The position numbers and the translations under genes are program-made. The notes beneath the pieces are model-generated. The model was not told where the DNA came from and did no database searches. It was given only the letters and a program-made list of their open reading frames with translations. Below, in pieces: positions 51,956-62,074 of a DNA stretch of 64,000 nucleotides. The stretch's first letter is position 1, and each line of letters begins with the position of its first letter. Source of the stretch: Pseudomonas putida. GTDB taxonomy: Bacteria; Pseudomonadota; Gammaproteobacteria; Pseudomonadales; Pseudomonadaceae. The DNA is taken from contig NZ_CP016634.1 of NCBI RefSeq assembly GCF_002741075.1, positions 2,774,501 through 2,838,500 on the forward strand, in the 5' to 3' direction.

Positions 51956-52183
51956 TCAACCGAACGGTCGCAGCCCTTGGCGCATACCGAACAAGAACAA
52001 CAGCAGGTCATGATCCGGCTGGACCGTGTTCTGCTGCTTCACTTCGTGAGGCACCGCGCACAGGCCACCGACCTCGGCCTTGCTGAACACGGCCGGTCTA
52101 GGCTCTTCCCAGGCCGCCACCGCAACAGTGGTCACTGCCAGAGCCCCGATCAGAAACAAAGCTCGAGCGATTTCTAGTTTCAT
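51956..52183 (-). CDS. Small exported protein of the colRS neighbourhood
   Basis: The 75-residue protein has a signal peptide or anchor (ALFLIGALAVTTVAVAAW) and a short tail with one Cys (VGGLCAVPHEVK). The ATG at 52183 overlaps the stop codon of the InaA-like gene by 4 bp, so it is the last gene of that operon. Upstream codons of the open frame are not protein-like. No family was recognised, although PAO1 has a small gene in this place. Confidence 0.75.
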   Translation of the reverse strand: MKLEIARALFLIGALAVTTVAVAAWEEPRPAVFSKAEVGGLCAVPHEVKQQNTVQPDHDLLLFLFGMRQGLRPFG

Positions 52184-52881
52184 TGCTCTAACCCTTTGAC
52201 AGCGCTGCCAAACGCCATCTGGTAAAAGTAGAGCAGACTCTGCCACTCTGCGTCGTTGAATGACGAATGGCGCCGTAGCTGATGCAGGTCCCTGACGGCC
52301 GCACGCTGACAACTGATACGCCGACGGCACTTTTCCAGGTCCAGCAGCGCGACTTCGGCCCGGGCCCGCTCACCCTCGCCGATGACCTTCACGAACACAT
52401 GCTTGCCATACAGGCAACCGTGCTGCCAATGGCCCAGGTGCATGCGCGCCAGGTTGTCGGCCAGCTCCTTGAGCATGCGCTCATGCAGCACTTGCGGATA
52501 ACGCTCGCGGGCACCTTCGGCATGCCAGGTGTCCAGGTCGACGAACCCGTCGAGCGCCTCGCTCACCAGCAGGGCTCGCCACTGTTGGTCGGCACCGCGC
52601 TCGGCGCCGGCGAAAACCAGACGCGGCACGCGCACGCCGAGCTGCTCGAAACTGTTCAGGGCGTCCAGTTCACGCAGTACCGTCGGGCGGCCGAACGGAT
52701 GGCGCAGGCTGCGATAGATATGTCCGACCTGGCGCTTGGCATACAGAACCCTTCCCTTCGCGTCGTTCAGGCGCTGCACACCACTCTCACCGCCGCGCCG
52801 CTGGTTGGGCTCTTCAACCCACTCACCCTGCTGCTGCCAGTAGAACTCGAAATCGGACACTGCATTGCCGGCCACTGCCAT
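52180..52881 (-). CDS. inaA: InaA/lipopolysaccharide-kinase-like protein
   Basis: The 233-residue protein belongs to the InaA group of the Kdo/WaaP lipopolysaccharide-kinase-like superfamily. It contains LYAKRQVGHIYRSLRHPFGRP (nucleotide-binding Lys region), an ADNLARMHLGHWQHGCLYGKH catalytic-loop-like segment, and a VALLDLEKCRRR metal-binding Asp. It may phosphorylate a lipid or sugar of the outer membrane. The ATG at 52881 is chosen over a GTG two codons earlier. It is co-transcribed with a methyltransferase, and a ColR-box-like site lies ahead of the operon. Confidence 0.83.
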   Translation of the reverse strand: MAVAGNAVSDFEFYWQQQGEWVEEPNQRRGGESGVQRLNDAKGRVLYAKRQVGHIYRSLRHPFGRPTVLRELDALNSFEQLGVRVPRLVFAGAERGADQQWRALLVSEALDGFVDLDTWHAEGARERYPQVLHERMLKELADNLARMHLGHWQHGCLYGKHVFVKVIGEGERARAEVALLDLEKCRRRISCQRAAVRDLHQLRRHSSFNDAEWQSLLYFYQMAFGSAVKGLEQ

Positions 52882-52887
52882 GAACAC

Positions 52888-53568
52888 CTACCCCTTGCGT
52901 AATACGTATACCCGCCACATTGCATAGAACGGCAGGAAATCCAGACGGTCCTGAATTCTGAAACCGGCTGTAACAAACTCATTCTCGATGGTATCGACAG
53001 GCAACACAAAGCGATTTTGATAGCTGCCCTGCGCAGCCTTTGCATTGCGCCGCTGCTCGAGTTTCTTGCGTCGCCAGGCCTTGAAGTTGCCGTCCACCCA
53101 CAAAGACAGGATCACACTGTCGCGGCTGACCCGATGAAACTCCGAGAGGATCGTCTTGCGGTGGGCAGGATCGCCGATGTGGTGGAACAGGCGCATGCAG
53201 AAAATGCTGTCCACGGCGTTGTCCGGCAAGTCGATAGCGAACGCGGAGGTCTGCAGGGGGCGCACCCGGGCAACCACCTCGGGCGGCTGGGAGGTGCAGG
53301 CGGTCTCGATCATGTCTGCGGAGTTGTCGGCGCCGATGATCACCCGGTTGGGTTTTTCCGCCAGCAACGGCCAGAAACGCCCGGCACCGCATGGCAGATC
53401 GAGCACCAGGCCAGGCTCACCCGCCAGCGCCAGGGCGCGGCGGGCCAGTTGTTCGTCACGGTGGTGGGAGAGGCGGCGCGCCAGACCATCCTGGTGTTTG
53501 AGGAAGTACTCCTGGGCATGCTGACGGTCGTACTTCTCGGAAAATGGGAGTTTGATCGGGCTCCGCAT
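52888..53568 (-). CDS. SAM-dependent methyltransferase of the ColR regulon
   Basis: The 226-residue class I methyltransferase has motif I VLDLPCGAGRFWPLL near residue 55, GADNSADMIETA after it, and a FCMRLFHHI motif. It lies 6 bp upstream of the InaA-like gene. In P. putida the gene at this site is a known ColR target (from memory), consistent with the TTTTTCAC-containing site 67 bp upstream. The methyl acceptor is unknown, perhaps an LPS or membrane component. Confidence 0.85.
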   Translation of the reverse strand: MRSPIKLPFSEKYDRQHAQEYFLKHQDGLARRLSHHRDEQLARRALALAGEPGLVLDLPCGAGRFWPLLAEKPNRVIIGADNSADMIETACTSQPPEVVARVRPLQTSAFAIDLPDNAVDSIFCMRLFHHIGDPAHRKTILSEFHRVSRDSVILSLWVDGNFKAWRRKKLEQRRNAKAAQGSYQNRFVLPVDTIENEFVTAGFRIQDRLDFLPFYAMWRVYVLRKG

Positions 53569-53634
53569 CGGGTATCTCCTGATTCAATTGCGCCCACTCT
53601 AGGGAGCGAACCGTTGGAATCAGGTCATGCCAAT

Positions 53635-53650
53635 GTGAAAAATATGTCAT
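53635..53650 (-). promoter_or_regulatory. ColR-box-like site upstream of the methyltransferase operon
   Basis: The minus strand reads ATGACATATTTTTCAC, ending in the invariant TTTTTCAC. It matches the published P. putida ColR consensus, as I recall it, at 14 of 16 positions. It is 67 bp before the start codon. Confidence 0.65.
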
Positions 53651-53674
53651 GCCTGCAACAGGATATTTCAGATA

Positions 53675-55006
53675 TCACCCCAACAGTGGGGTCTGGCCAC
53701 CCGCCTCGCTATCTGCCGCCGCTATCACCTTGCCCTTGCTCAGATCCACCTGGAAGCGACAGCCATGGGGCAAGGTTGCCGTCAGGGTGACGCGCCAGCC
53801 CTGGTCGTCGCAGATCCGTTGCACGAGCGACAAGCCCAGGCCCAGGCCTTCGCCCCGGCGTTCGTCGCCCCGCACGAAGGGGCGGAACATCGCTTCGCGC
53901 TGCTCCTCGGGAATGCCCACGCCGCTGTCCTCGACACTAAAGCCGGTCGGCTCCAAGCTAAGGCGGATATAACCGCTGTCGGTGTAGTGGGCGGCATTGC
54001 GCAAGAGGTTGCCCATCACCGATTGCAGGAAGGTCGCGTTGTACAGCACCGGGCTCGCGCTGATCCGGCCATCGTAATAAAGGGTCAGGCCCTTCTGCTC
54101 GATGGTATCGCGCCATACCCCCACCAAGTCGTCGGCCACCTCGCTCAAGGTCGCTTGCGAGGCGACCGCTCCCTCGTCACGCTGGGCACGGGCGAGCATC
54201 AGGAAGGTCTTGACCAGTTCCCGCATCTCCTCGGTCGCGCGTGCGATGCGTTCCACCTGACTGCGTGAGCGGCTGTCCAGGTTGGGGTTTTCGATCAACA
54301 ATTCGCAGGAGGTGGCCAGCACCATCAGCGGTGTGCGCAGCTCATGACTGACATCGCTGGTGAACAACCGCTCCCGAGTCAGGGCATCCCGCAGACGGCC
54401 CAGTGTATCGTCGAAGGCCACGGCCAACTGGCCAACCTCGTCCGCCGCATAATCCGGCGCCAGGGGGGGAGCCAGACCCAGCAGTTGGTCCCGGTGGCGG
54501 ACCTGCCGGGCCAGCCGGATCACCGGGGCCATCACACGCCTGGCCAGCAGCCAGCCCAGGGTCACCGCCAATACCAGGCTGAGCACGAAGCCCACCACCA
54601 CGACCGCGAACAGCACCCGCTCACGCTCTTCGAAATCGCTCTGGTCCTGCAACAGCACATAGCGCCGCCCGTCGACGATCTCGACCATCGCGTGGTAGGA
54701 AAGCTGGTCGCGGAACACCTCATGGAAGCCCGGCGTTAGGTGCCGCAGGTCCTTGGGCAATTCGAAATCGTCACGTCCACCGCTGAAATAGAACAACTGG
54801 TCGGGACGAGGTCGGTGACTCCAATCGCTGATACTGTCCATGCGCAGCAGACGCTGCAGGTCGCCGCCGAGCACGGCGGAAATCAGCCGCTCCTCGACCA
54901 GGTGGACCGTGGCGACGATACCGAAGGCGAAAGCTCCGGCGACCAGGGCGCTCATCAACGCGAAGGCGATGATGATGCGCTGGGCAAGGCTTTGCTTAAA
55001 CTCCAT
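53675..55006 (-). CDS. colS: ColS sensor histidine kinase
   Basis: The 443-residue membrane kinase senses excess zinc or iron(III) and controls ColR. There are two helices with a periplasmic domain between (about 35-135), HAMP, the phosphoacceptor His221 in SDVSHELRTPL, and an ATPase with the G-box GEGLGLGLSLVQRI. The periplasmic acidic residues reported to bind metal fall at Glu38, Glu96, and Glu126/Glu129 (FEERE). These positions match the P. putida protein from memory. The ATG at 55006 overlaps colR by 11 bp. Confidence 0.95.
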   Translation of the reverse strand: MEFKQSLAQRIIIAFALMSALVAGAFAFGIVATVHLVEERLISAVLGGDLQRLLRMDSISDWSHRPRPDQLFYFSGGRDDFELPKDLRHLTPGFHEVFRDQLSYHAMVEIVDGRRYVLLQDQSDFEERERVLFAVVVVGFVLSLVLAVTLGWLLARRVMAPVIRLARQVRHRDQLLGLAPPLAPDYAADEVGQLAVAFDDTLGRLRDALTRERLFTSDVSHELRTPLMVLATSCELLIENPNLDSRSRSQVERIARATEEMRELVKTFLMLARAQRDEGAVASQATLSEVADDLVGVWRDTIEQKGLTLYYDGRISASPVLYNATFLQSVMGNLLRNAAHYTDSGYIRLSLEPTGFSVEDSGVGIPEEQREAMFRPFVRGDERRGEGLGLGLSLVQRICDDQGWRVTLTATLPHGCRFQVDLSKGKVIAAADSEAGGQTPLLG

Positions 55007-55679
55007 CACGGCCCTCGGCGAGGCGATAGCCGACGCCATGGACGGTATGCAGCAAAGGTTTTTCGAACGGCTTGTCTATCACTTGGCGCAATTGATGGAC
55101 ATGGCTGCGCAGGCTGTCGCTGTCGGGGCAGTCGTCCCCCCAGAGGGCCTCTTCCAGCACCTCGCGCCGTAGCACGTGCGGGCTTTTTTGCATCAGCACC
55201 GCCAGCAGTTTGAGGCCGACCGGGTTGAGTTTAAGCAGACGACCTTGGCGGGTGACTTCCAAGGTGTCGAGGTCGTAGCTCAGATCGGCGACCTGCAGTG
55301 TGCGCCGGCCACCGCCCTGGGAGCGGCGCAGCACCGCCTCGATACGCGCCGCCAGCTCCGACAGGGCGAAGGGCTTGAGCAGGTAGTCATCGGCGCCGGA
55401 GCGAAAGCCCTGCAGGCGGTCGTCGAGCTGGTCGCGGGCAGTGAGCATGATCACCGGGGTATCACGCCGGGCGTCCTCGCGCAGGCGCTTGCACAGCGTG
55501 TAGCCGTCGATCCCCGGCAGCATGATATCGAGGACAATCAAGTCGTAATGCTCGGTCGCCGCCAGGTGCAGCCCGGACAGGCCATCCTGGGCGCAGTCGA
55601 CGGTATAGCCTTTCATCCCCAGGTAGTCGGCCAGGTTGGCGAGGATATCGCGGTTGTCTTCAACCAGTAGAATGCGCAT
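54996..55679 (-). CDS. colR: ColR response regulator
   Basis: The 227-residue OmpR-type response regulator has phosphoacceptor Asp51 (VLDIMLP), the switch Lys in DDYLLKPFAL and a winged-helix DNA-binding domain (LRSHVHQLRQVIDKPFEKP). ColR maintains envelope integrity and metal tolerance. It overlaps colS and is divergent from a PAP2 phosphatase that is probably its target. Confidence 0.96.
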   Translation of the reverse strand: MRILLVEDNRDILANLADYLGMKGYTVDCAQDGLSGLHLAATEHYDLIVLDIMLPGIDGYTLCKRLREDARRDTPVIMLTARDQLDDRLQGFRSGADDYLLKPFALSELAARIEAVLRRSQGGGRRTLQVADLSYDLDTLEVTRQGRLLKLNPVGLKLLAVLMQKSPHVLRREVLEEALWGDDCPDSDSLRSHVHQLRQVIDKPFEKPLLHTVHGVGYRLAEGRDGV

Positions 55680-55773
55680 CGGTTTCTCCTGTACGACGCT
55701 TTCGCTCTGCGCGGCAGGCGCAGCTTAAGGCCATCGCCCGCGCCGCGCCAGCCTTGGCGGCATTTAGCCGTTG

Positions 55774-55789
55774 CTGACGTAATTTTCAC
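55774..55789 (+). promoter_or_regulatory. ColR-box-like site upstream of the PAP2 gene
   Basis: CTGACGTAATTTTCAC matches the ColR consensus at 14 of 16 positions, differing in the T-run. It is 69 bp before the PAP2 start and about 95 bp before colR on the other strand. Confidence 0.5.
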
Positions 55790-55857
55790 TGATCCTTCAC
55801 GATCCCAGGATAGCGGCAAGCCGACAATGCCCGGCATTTATCGTCCCTGGAGCCGTC

Positions 55858-56586
55858 ATGCAAGTACCCACCCGTCCCCGCCCGATCAACCTCTGGCTGT
55901 ACCTGGGCATCCCCTTTGTCACCGTGCTGGCCTTGCTCCTGAGTGAGTGGACTTCCGTGGACCTGGACGTGGCCAACCTGGCTTTCGACCCGGTAGCCGG
56001 GCAGTTCATCGGCCGTCACAGCTACCTTCTGGAAAACATCCTGCATGACCGGGTCAAGCAGATCGTGATCGTCCTGGGCTTGCTGTCCATCGTTGCCTTC
56101 ATCGCCAGCTTCTTCTGGTCACGCCTGTTCGGCTGGCGTCGCGAACTGGGTTGCCTGGTCCTCTCGCTGGCGCTCTCCACCTCGTTCGTCACGCCGCTCA
56201 AGGCGGTCACCGAAGTGCAGTGCCCATGGAGCCTGACCCAGTTCGGCGGCAAGGAAACCTATAGCAAACTGCTGGAACATCGTCCGCAAACGGACAAACC
56301 TGGTCGCTGCTGGCCAGGCGGCCATGCGGCGACGGGCTTCAGCCTGTTCGCGCTGTTCTTCATGCTGCGTGATCGCCGACCACGCCTGGCCCGCGCAGCG
56401 TTCACCGTGGCCTTCGTGACCGGAACCGTGTTATCCATCGGGCGTATGCTGCAAGGGGCGCACTTCCTGTCACACAATCTGTGGACGGCGGTGTTCTGCT
56501 GGTTGATCGGACTGGGCTGCTATTACCTGGTGTTGTATCGCCGAGGCGTCGCTGTGGAGGCGGTGCCTCAGCGCAGCATTGCCTGA
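55858..56586 (+). CDS. PAP2-family membrane phosphatase
   Basis: The 242-residue protein has about five to six membrane helices. The PAP2 acid-phosphatase signature is recognisable as KxxxxxRP-like KPGRCWPGGHAATGFSLFAL and GRMLQGAHFLSHNLWTAV. It may dephosphorylate lipids or lipid A (LpxE/LpxT-like) at the periplasmic face. A gene here is a ColR target in P. putida (from memory). The stop is followed by a GGGGCGC-TTG-GCGCCCC hairpin. Confidence 0.87.
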   Translation: MQVPTRPRPINLWLYLGIPFVTVLALLLSEWTSVDLDVANLAFDPVAGQFIGRHSYLLENILHDRVKQIVIVLGLLSIVAFIASFFWSRLFGWRRELGCLVLSLALSTSFVTPLKAVTEVQCPWSLTQFGGKETYSKLLEHRPQTDKPGRCWPGGHAATGFSLFALFFMLRDRRPRLARAAFTVAFVTGTVLSIGRMLQGAHFLSHNLWTAVFCWLIGLGCYYLVLYRRGVAVEAVPQRSIA

Positions 56587-56592
56587 ACAAAA

Positions 56593-56609
56593 GGGGCGCT
56601 TGGCGCCCC
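56593..56609 (+). terminator. Hairpin after the PAP2 gene
   Basis: GGGGCGC-TTG-GCGCCCC is a 7-bp perfect stem 7 bp past the stop codon, with no T-run. Confidence 0.5.
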
Positions 56610-56638
56610 ATCGCGGGCTATCGCCAGATGCCGCATCG

Positions 56639-56658
56639 ATCGGGTTTACCCGCGAAAA
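56639..56658 (-). repeat. Single partial REP
   Basis: GGGTTTACCCGCGAAAAGC is half of a P. putida REP pair, lying between the PAP2 gene and the groEL terminator. Confidence 0.6.
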
Positions 56659-56690
56659 GCTGTACCACGATTGCAAAACACACGCCCAAG

Positions 56691-56719
56691 AAAAAGCCCC
56701 GCACTAGGCGGGGCTTTTT
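56691..56719. terminator. Terminator of groESL (bidirectional)
   Basis: AAAAAGCCCCGC-ACTAG-GCGGGGCTTTTT is a perfect 12-bp stem between the convergent groEL and PAP2 genes. Confidence 0.9.
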
Positions 56720-56740
56720 CATGCAACGGGTAAGGCTGGC

Positions 56741-58390
<1,650 letters not shown>

Positions 58391-58434
58391 TTAATCCTTG
58401 AATTCTAGAATGCTTCTGGAAACCGGGAGGAGAA

Positions 58435-58728
58435 TCAGCCTTCGACGACAGCGAGGATTTCGTTCTCGCTCATCACCAGCAGGTCTTCGCCGTCGACTTT
58501 GACGGTGTTGCTGCCCGAGTAAGGGCCGAAGACCACTTTGTCACCCACTTTGACGGCCAGGGCACGAACTTCGCCGTTGTCCAGGATGCGACCGGTGCCG
58601 ACGGCGACGACTTCGCCGCGGTTTGGTTTTTCAGCGGCCGAACCCGGCAGGACGATACCGCCAGCGGTTTTCGATTCTTCTTCGCTGCGACGGATGACGA
58701 CGCGGTCATGCAGAGGACGAAGCTTCAT
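58435..58728 (-). CDS. groES: Co-chaperonin GroES (10 kDa)
   Basis: The 97-residue lid of the GroEL cavity begins [20 protein letters not shown], with the mobile loop [18 protein letters not shown] and the C-terminal ILAVVEG. The ATG at 58728 has GAGAG upstream. The open frame continues upstream but is leader sequence. A likely heat-shock promoter lies about 150 bp upstream. Confidence 0.98.
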   Translation of the reverse strand: MKLRPLHDRVVIRRSEEESKTAGGIVLPGSAAEKPNRGEVVAVGTGRILDNGEVRALAVKVGDKVVFGPYSGSNTVKVDGEDLLVMSENEILAVVEG

Positions 58729-58873
58729 TGTCGATCTCTCCCAAATTGTGGTTTTCATCGGCCGGTGTCGATACCGGCGGGTTGATACGGTCCGGCGTTG
58801 CCGGTCAGGGTTCGCACGGGACGAGCCCCGTATATATGTCTGGTGTCGCCACCAGAAACCTTGCGGTGACCCA

Positions 58874-58902
58874 TACATGTGGTCGGCAAAATCAATTACA
58901 AG
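58874..58902 (-). promoter_or_regulatory. Likely sigma-32 promoter of groESL
   Basis: On the minus strand CTTGTA (58897-58902) and CCACATGTA (58874-58882) fit the heat-shock -35 CTTGAA and -10 CCCCATnTA (one mismatch each) with a 14-bp spacer. The leader, about 140 nt, contains hairpins such as CTGGTG-GCGA-CACCAG and CCGGTATCGACACCGG. Confidence 0.6.
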
Positions 58903-58969
58903 GCTTGCCCGCGAAAATTTTTCATCGGATTGAAAATGCCGGGGCCGCTTCGCAGCCCCTTAACGACAA

Positions 58970-59015
58970 GAGGCCGCGTCTACAGGGCCATACAGGCTTC
59001 CGTAGACGCGGCCTC
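58970..59015. repeat. Inverted repeat related to the element at 35350
   Basis: GAGGCCGCGTCTAC (58970-58983) and its exact inverse (59002-59015) are separated by 18 bp. It lies between fxsA and the groESL promoter and resembles the CGACACAAGGCCGCGCCTAC-type repeat. Confidence 0.65.
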
Positions 59016-59050
59016 GTGTTATGAAAGGGGCGCGAAGCGGCCCCTGAAAC

Positions 59051-59515
59051 TTACTTGTCGTGTCGCTCGTACTCGCCCTCGATCACGTTGGGGCGATGGC
59101 CGGCGTCCTGGTTTGGTCGGGCCTGGAACGGGTCGTCCTGGAAGGCCCGCTGGCGCATGGCCTGGGCCTCTGCGCGCTGGCGCATCTTGCGTGCGGCGAG
59201 GTGACGGGTGAACGGCAACAGGCACAGCAGGCCCAGCACGTCGCTGATGAAGCCGGGCAGCAACAACAGACCACCACCCAGCGCCAGCATCATGCCTTGG
59301 AACATGTCCTCGGCGGGCAGCTCGCCGCGTTGCAGGCTCTCACGGGCACGCAGGGCTGTGGCCAGCCCAGCCACTCGCATCACCAGCACGCCCAAGGCAG
59401 AACCGGCGATGATCAGCAGCAACGCCGGGAAGAAACCGATGGCGGCGCTGACCTTGACGAAGACGAACAGCTCCAGCACCGGGAAAATCAGAAACAGCAG
59501 TAGAAAAGCACGCAT
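59051..59515 (-). CDS. fxsA: FxsA family membrane protein
   Basis: The 154-residue inner-membrane protein has about four hydrophobic segments (LLLFLIFPVLELFVFVKVSA; MLALGGGLLLLPGFISDVLG) and a charged C-tail. It belongs to FxsA, which in E. coli relieves phage T7 exclusion by F. The ATG at 59515 has AGGA 8 bases upstream; the TTG one codon earlier is less likely. It is commonly found beside groESL. Confidence 0.9.
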   Translation of the reverse strand: MRAFLLLFLIFPVLELFVFVKVSAAIGFFPALLLIIAGSALGVLVMRVAGLATALRARESLQRGELPAEDMFQGMMLALGGGLLLLPGFISDVLGLLCLLPFTRHLAARKMRQRAEAQAMRQRAFQDDPFQARPNQDAGHRPNVIEGEYERHDK

Positions 59516-59581
59516 CAAAGGATCCTCGGCGGAAGAAAACCTTCCATTACGACCATCAGATGGATGCGTGCACTCGGCATT

Positions 59582-60313
59582 TCAACCCTCGACCTTCGTC
59601 GCGGCCGGCCATTGGTCGGCGCGGGCCAGCAAGACCAAGGCTTCGCGAACCTGTATCGGCGTGTTGCAAACATGGGGGAACGCCAACCAGTGGATACCCT
59701 GACCGATGCGCAGGTGCATGCCCTCGCTGTCGATACCGACCATCTCGGCAGGCGCGGTGCGCGGCAGGTCGGTCAGCGCGACGTAATGCGCGATGGCATT
59801 GGCATGGTCGCTGTTCATGTGCTCGATCATGCTCGCCTCGGCCTTGCCGGCGAAGGGGTTGGCCAAGGTGACCTGGTCGAGCCAGTGGATCGCGCCGAAC
59901 CCGCCGATATAGCGGTGGCGTACCGGTTCCAGCACCCAAAAGTCAAAATCGTGGGCCTTGTGGTAGTTGGCCGCCTCGGGGAAGTAACGGTAGTAGCGTT
60001 CGGCTGCCCTCTCGATGGCAGCTTCGTCGCTGAGCTTGCGCGCCTCGGCCATTACCGTCAGGCGCCCTACAGCCTGGACATCCTCGGCATCCCGCTCGCC
60101 CACCAGCAGGGAGCACTTGGCATCTTTCTGCAGGTTGTGGGTGTGCTGGGCGATGCGACTGATGAGGATCAGCGGACGCCCCTCGGCGTCCAGGCAGTAC
60201 GGCACCACGGAGCCGAATGGATAGCCGGGCATGGACTTGGAATGGGTCGAAAGCACGCCGCGGTATTCCTTGAGCAGGAGTTCGCGGGCGGGGCGCAGGG
60301 CGTTGTTACTCAC
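59582..60313 (-). CDS. HugZ-like FMN/heme-binding split-barrel protein
   Basis: The 243-residue protein has a pyridoxamine-phosphate-oxidase-like split barrel in the N-terminal half (GYPFGSVVPYCLDAEGRPLI) and a DUF2470-type C-terminal region (MIEHMNSDHANAIAHYV). This is the layout of HugZ/HutZ heme oxygenase relatives. It may bind heme or flavin; catalysis is not shown. The GTG at 60313 has GGAG 8 bases upstream. It sits next to fxsA but in its own unit. Confidence 0.83.
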   Translation of the reverse strand: MSNNALRPARELLLKEYRGVLSTHSKSMPGYPFGSVVPYCLDAEGRPLILISRIAQHTHNLQKDAKCSLLVGERDAEDVQAVGRLTVMAEARKLSDEAAIERAAERYYRYFPEAANYHKAHDFDFWVLEPVRHRYIGGFGAIHWLDQVTLANPFAGKAEASMIEHMNSDHANAIAHYVALTDLPRTAPAEMVGIDSEGMHLRIGQGIHWLAFPHVCNTPIQVREALVLLARADQWPAATKVEG

Positions 60314-60516
60314 AAGGGGCGCTCCTGGTGGAGGACGGGTTGGCTGACAAGATAAGCATTATCCCCGTCGCGTGCCACATCAGCAGAACAGCGCGGACGC
60401 TGCGGGCCATCCAACGTTGAAGCGCTGGCATCCTTGAGCCGCCGGGGCCGCTTTGCAGCCCATCGCGACGCAAGGCCGCGCCGACAGCAATCGCCCCTGT
60501 CAGAGAGGCCCGATAC

Positions 60517-61524
60517 CTACCAGGTCACGCCAAAGCCTGCGGTGTAGCGGGTCTTGTCCAGATCGCTGTCACGCGTGCCGCTGATGATGTCTTTTTCCGC
60601 CTTGAGGTTGAGCGAGGCCCATTCGGTGACCTTGTAGCGCAGGCCCGCTTCGGCATCCAGTGCATAGTTCGCCACCCCACCAAACGGCTTGCCCACTTCG
60701 CCGCTGGTAAACAGCTCGACGCTCTTGCCAATGAGGTAGCGGTTGTAGTCCCACTTCACGGCGGCGGAATAGAAGTTGTCCTTGCCGCCGTCGCGGTATT
60801 CGAAATCGGTGCGGTTGATCAGCGTACCCAGGGAGAAGGCGCCCAGCTCGTCGTCCCAGAACTGATAGCCCGGCCCAGTACCGACGGTGCGCTGGCGAGC
60901 CAGGTCCTCGACATGGTCACGCTTGTACTCCACACGCCCCTGCCAGAACCACTTGTCGGTGATGAAGCGGTCCAGTGCGTATTCGGCGCTCCAATTGTTG
61001 GTGGTAGTGACATCGTCCTTGGTCTCACGGTTGTATTCGCCTTCGGCGTTGTGCCGCCAGCGCCCATGGCGGGCCGTGGTCTTGAAGCTGATGTCGTAGT
61101 CGTCGGTATCGTTCTCGGCGCGCTTGTAGTCCATGGCCAGGTCCACATTGCCCTTCCACAGGAAGTCCTCGACCAGCGGTTGGGGCTTCATGATCTGCTC
61201 GATGCTGGCCAGGTCCACCGTCTTGGGCGCATCGCCATTGGCCAGGGTGACCTTGCCGGGCTCGGCGGCCTTGAGCGACTTGGCCTTTTCACCGGTATAG
61301 GCGTCCTGTTTGACCAGCAGTTCCTGATCACTCTCCAGGGTCTGCACTTGCTTCCAGTCCAAGGCGATGGCACCGCCATAGGTGGTTTGCAACAACAGCT
61401 TGCCACCATCGAAGACCTTGATCGTGCCACTGAGCCTGTCGCCGTTTTTCATCCATACCGTGTCGGCGAACGCGGGCACGCAGGAGAAAACAGCAAGGAT
61501 GAAAAGCAAGGTTCTAGAATACAT
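60517..61524 (-). CDS. DUF481 outer-membrane beta-barrel protein
   Basis: The 335-residue protein has a signal peptide (LLFILAVFSCVPAFA, cut near residue 19), an N-terminal globular part with TVWMKNGDRLSGTIKVFDGG, and a C-terminal barrel of alternating strands. The barrel ends in RYTAGFGVTW, with the terminal aromatic residue needed for insertion. DUF481 proteins are outer-membrane proteins of unknown function, some induced by salt. The ATG at 61524 is the signal peptide start. Confidence 0.87.
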   Translation of the reverse strand: MYSRTLLFILAVFSCVPAFADTVWMKNGDRLSGTIKVFDGGKLLLQTTYGGAIALDWKQVQTLESDQELLVKQDAYTGEKAKSLKAAEPGKVTLANGDAPKTVDLASIEQIMKPQPLVEDFLWKGNVDLAMDYKRAENDTDDYDISFKTTARHGRWRHNAEGEYNRETKDDVTTTNNWSAEYALDRFITDKWFWQGRVEYKRDHVEDLARQRTVGTGPGYQFWDDELGAFSLGTLINRTDFEYRDGGKDNFYSAAVKWDYNRYLIGKSVELFTSGEVGKPFGGVANYALDAEAGLRYKVTEWASLNLKAEKDIISGTRDSDLDKTRYTAGFGVTW

Positions 61525-61677
61525 AAGCGGACTACAGGTTCGATTTGACGAAAAAAGCCGGGCATTATCCAGATCGCCACGACCAGAGCAAGGACAGACC
61601 CAGACCATGCCGTTGAGTTCCACTCTCATTTGCCCCGACCGTTGGTCCGCTTTCATCTACAGGCCAGGGCGCCTCTG

Positions 61678-62031
61678 ATGCCTGGCCCCTCGCACGCGCC
61701 CCCCGACGATGCCCAGGCCCGACGAATGGCGCTGTATTCGGTGCTCGGCGAAATTCCGCCCGGCAAGGTGGTCAGTTACGGTCAGTTGGCCGAGCTGGCG
61801 GGCCTGGGCCGCGCGGCACGCTGGGTGGGCCGCACCCTAGGGCAACTGCCTCCCGATACCCGTCTGCCCTGGCATCGGGTGCTCGGTGCGGGCGGTCGCC
61901 TGAGCCTGGCGCTGGGTACACCGTCAGGAGACGAACAGCGCGCACGATTGCGTGCAGAAGGCGTTACAGTCAGGAACAATCGCGTCGATATGTCGCGTCA
62001 CGGCTGGCGTCCAATGGAGCACAGCGGTTAG
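61678..62031 (+). CDS. Alkyltransferase-like (ATL) protein
   Basis: The 117-residue protein matches the DNA-binding domain of O6-alkylguanine alkyltransferases (VSYGQLAELAGL, GRAARWVGRTLGQLP). It reads PWHRVL where active enzymes have PCHRV. The catalytic Cys is replaced by Trp, the hallmark of ATL proteins. These bind O6-alkylguanine and hand it to nucleotide excision repair. It is divergent from the DUF481 gene. Confidence 0.92.
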   Translation: MPGPSHAPPDDAQARRMALYSVLGEIPPGKVVSYGQLAELAGLGRAARWVGRTLGQLPPDTRLPWHRVLGAGGRLSLALGTPSGDEQRARLRAEGVTVRNNRVDMSRHGWRPMEHSG

Positions 62032-62074
62032 AGTGCGCGTTTTGTTTTCGCAAACTTGAGGCAGATGTTGGCCC

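Noticed and set aside
60420..60500. Third copy of the 35350-type hairpin
   Set aside because: Only a half-like piece (GCGACGCAAGGCCGCGCCGACAG) is present and no inverse arm follows.
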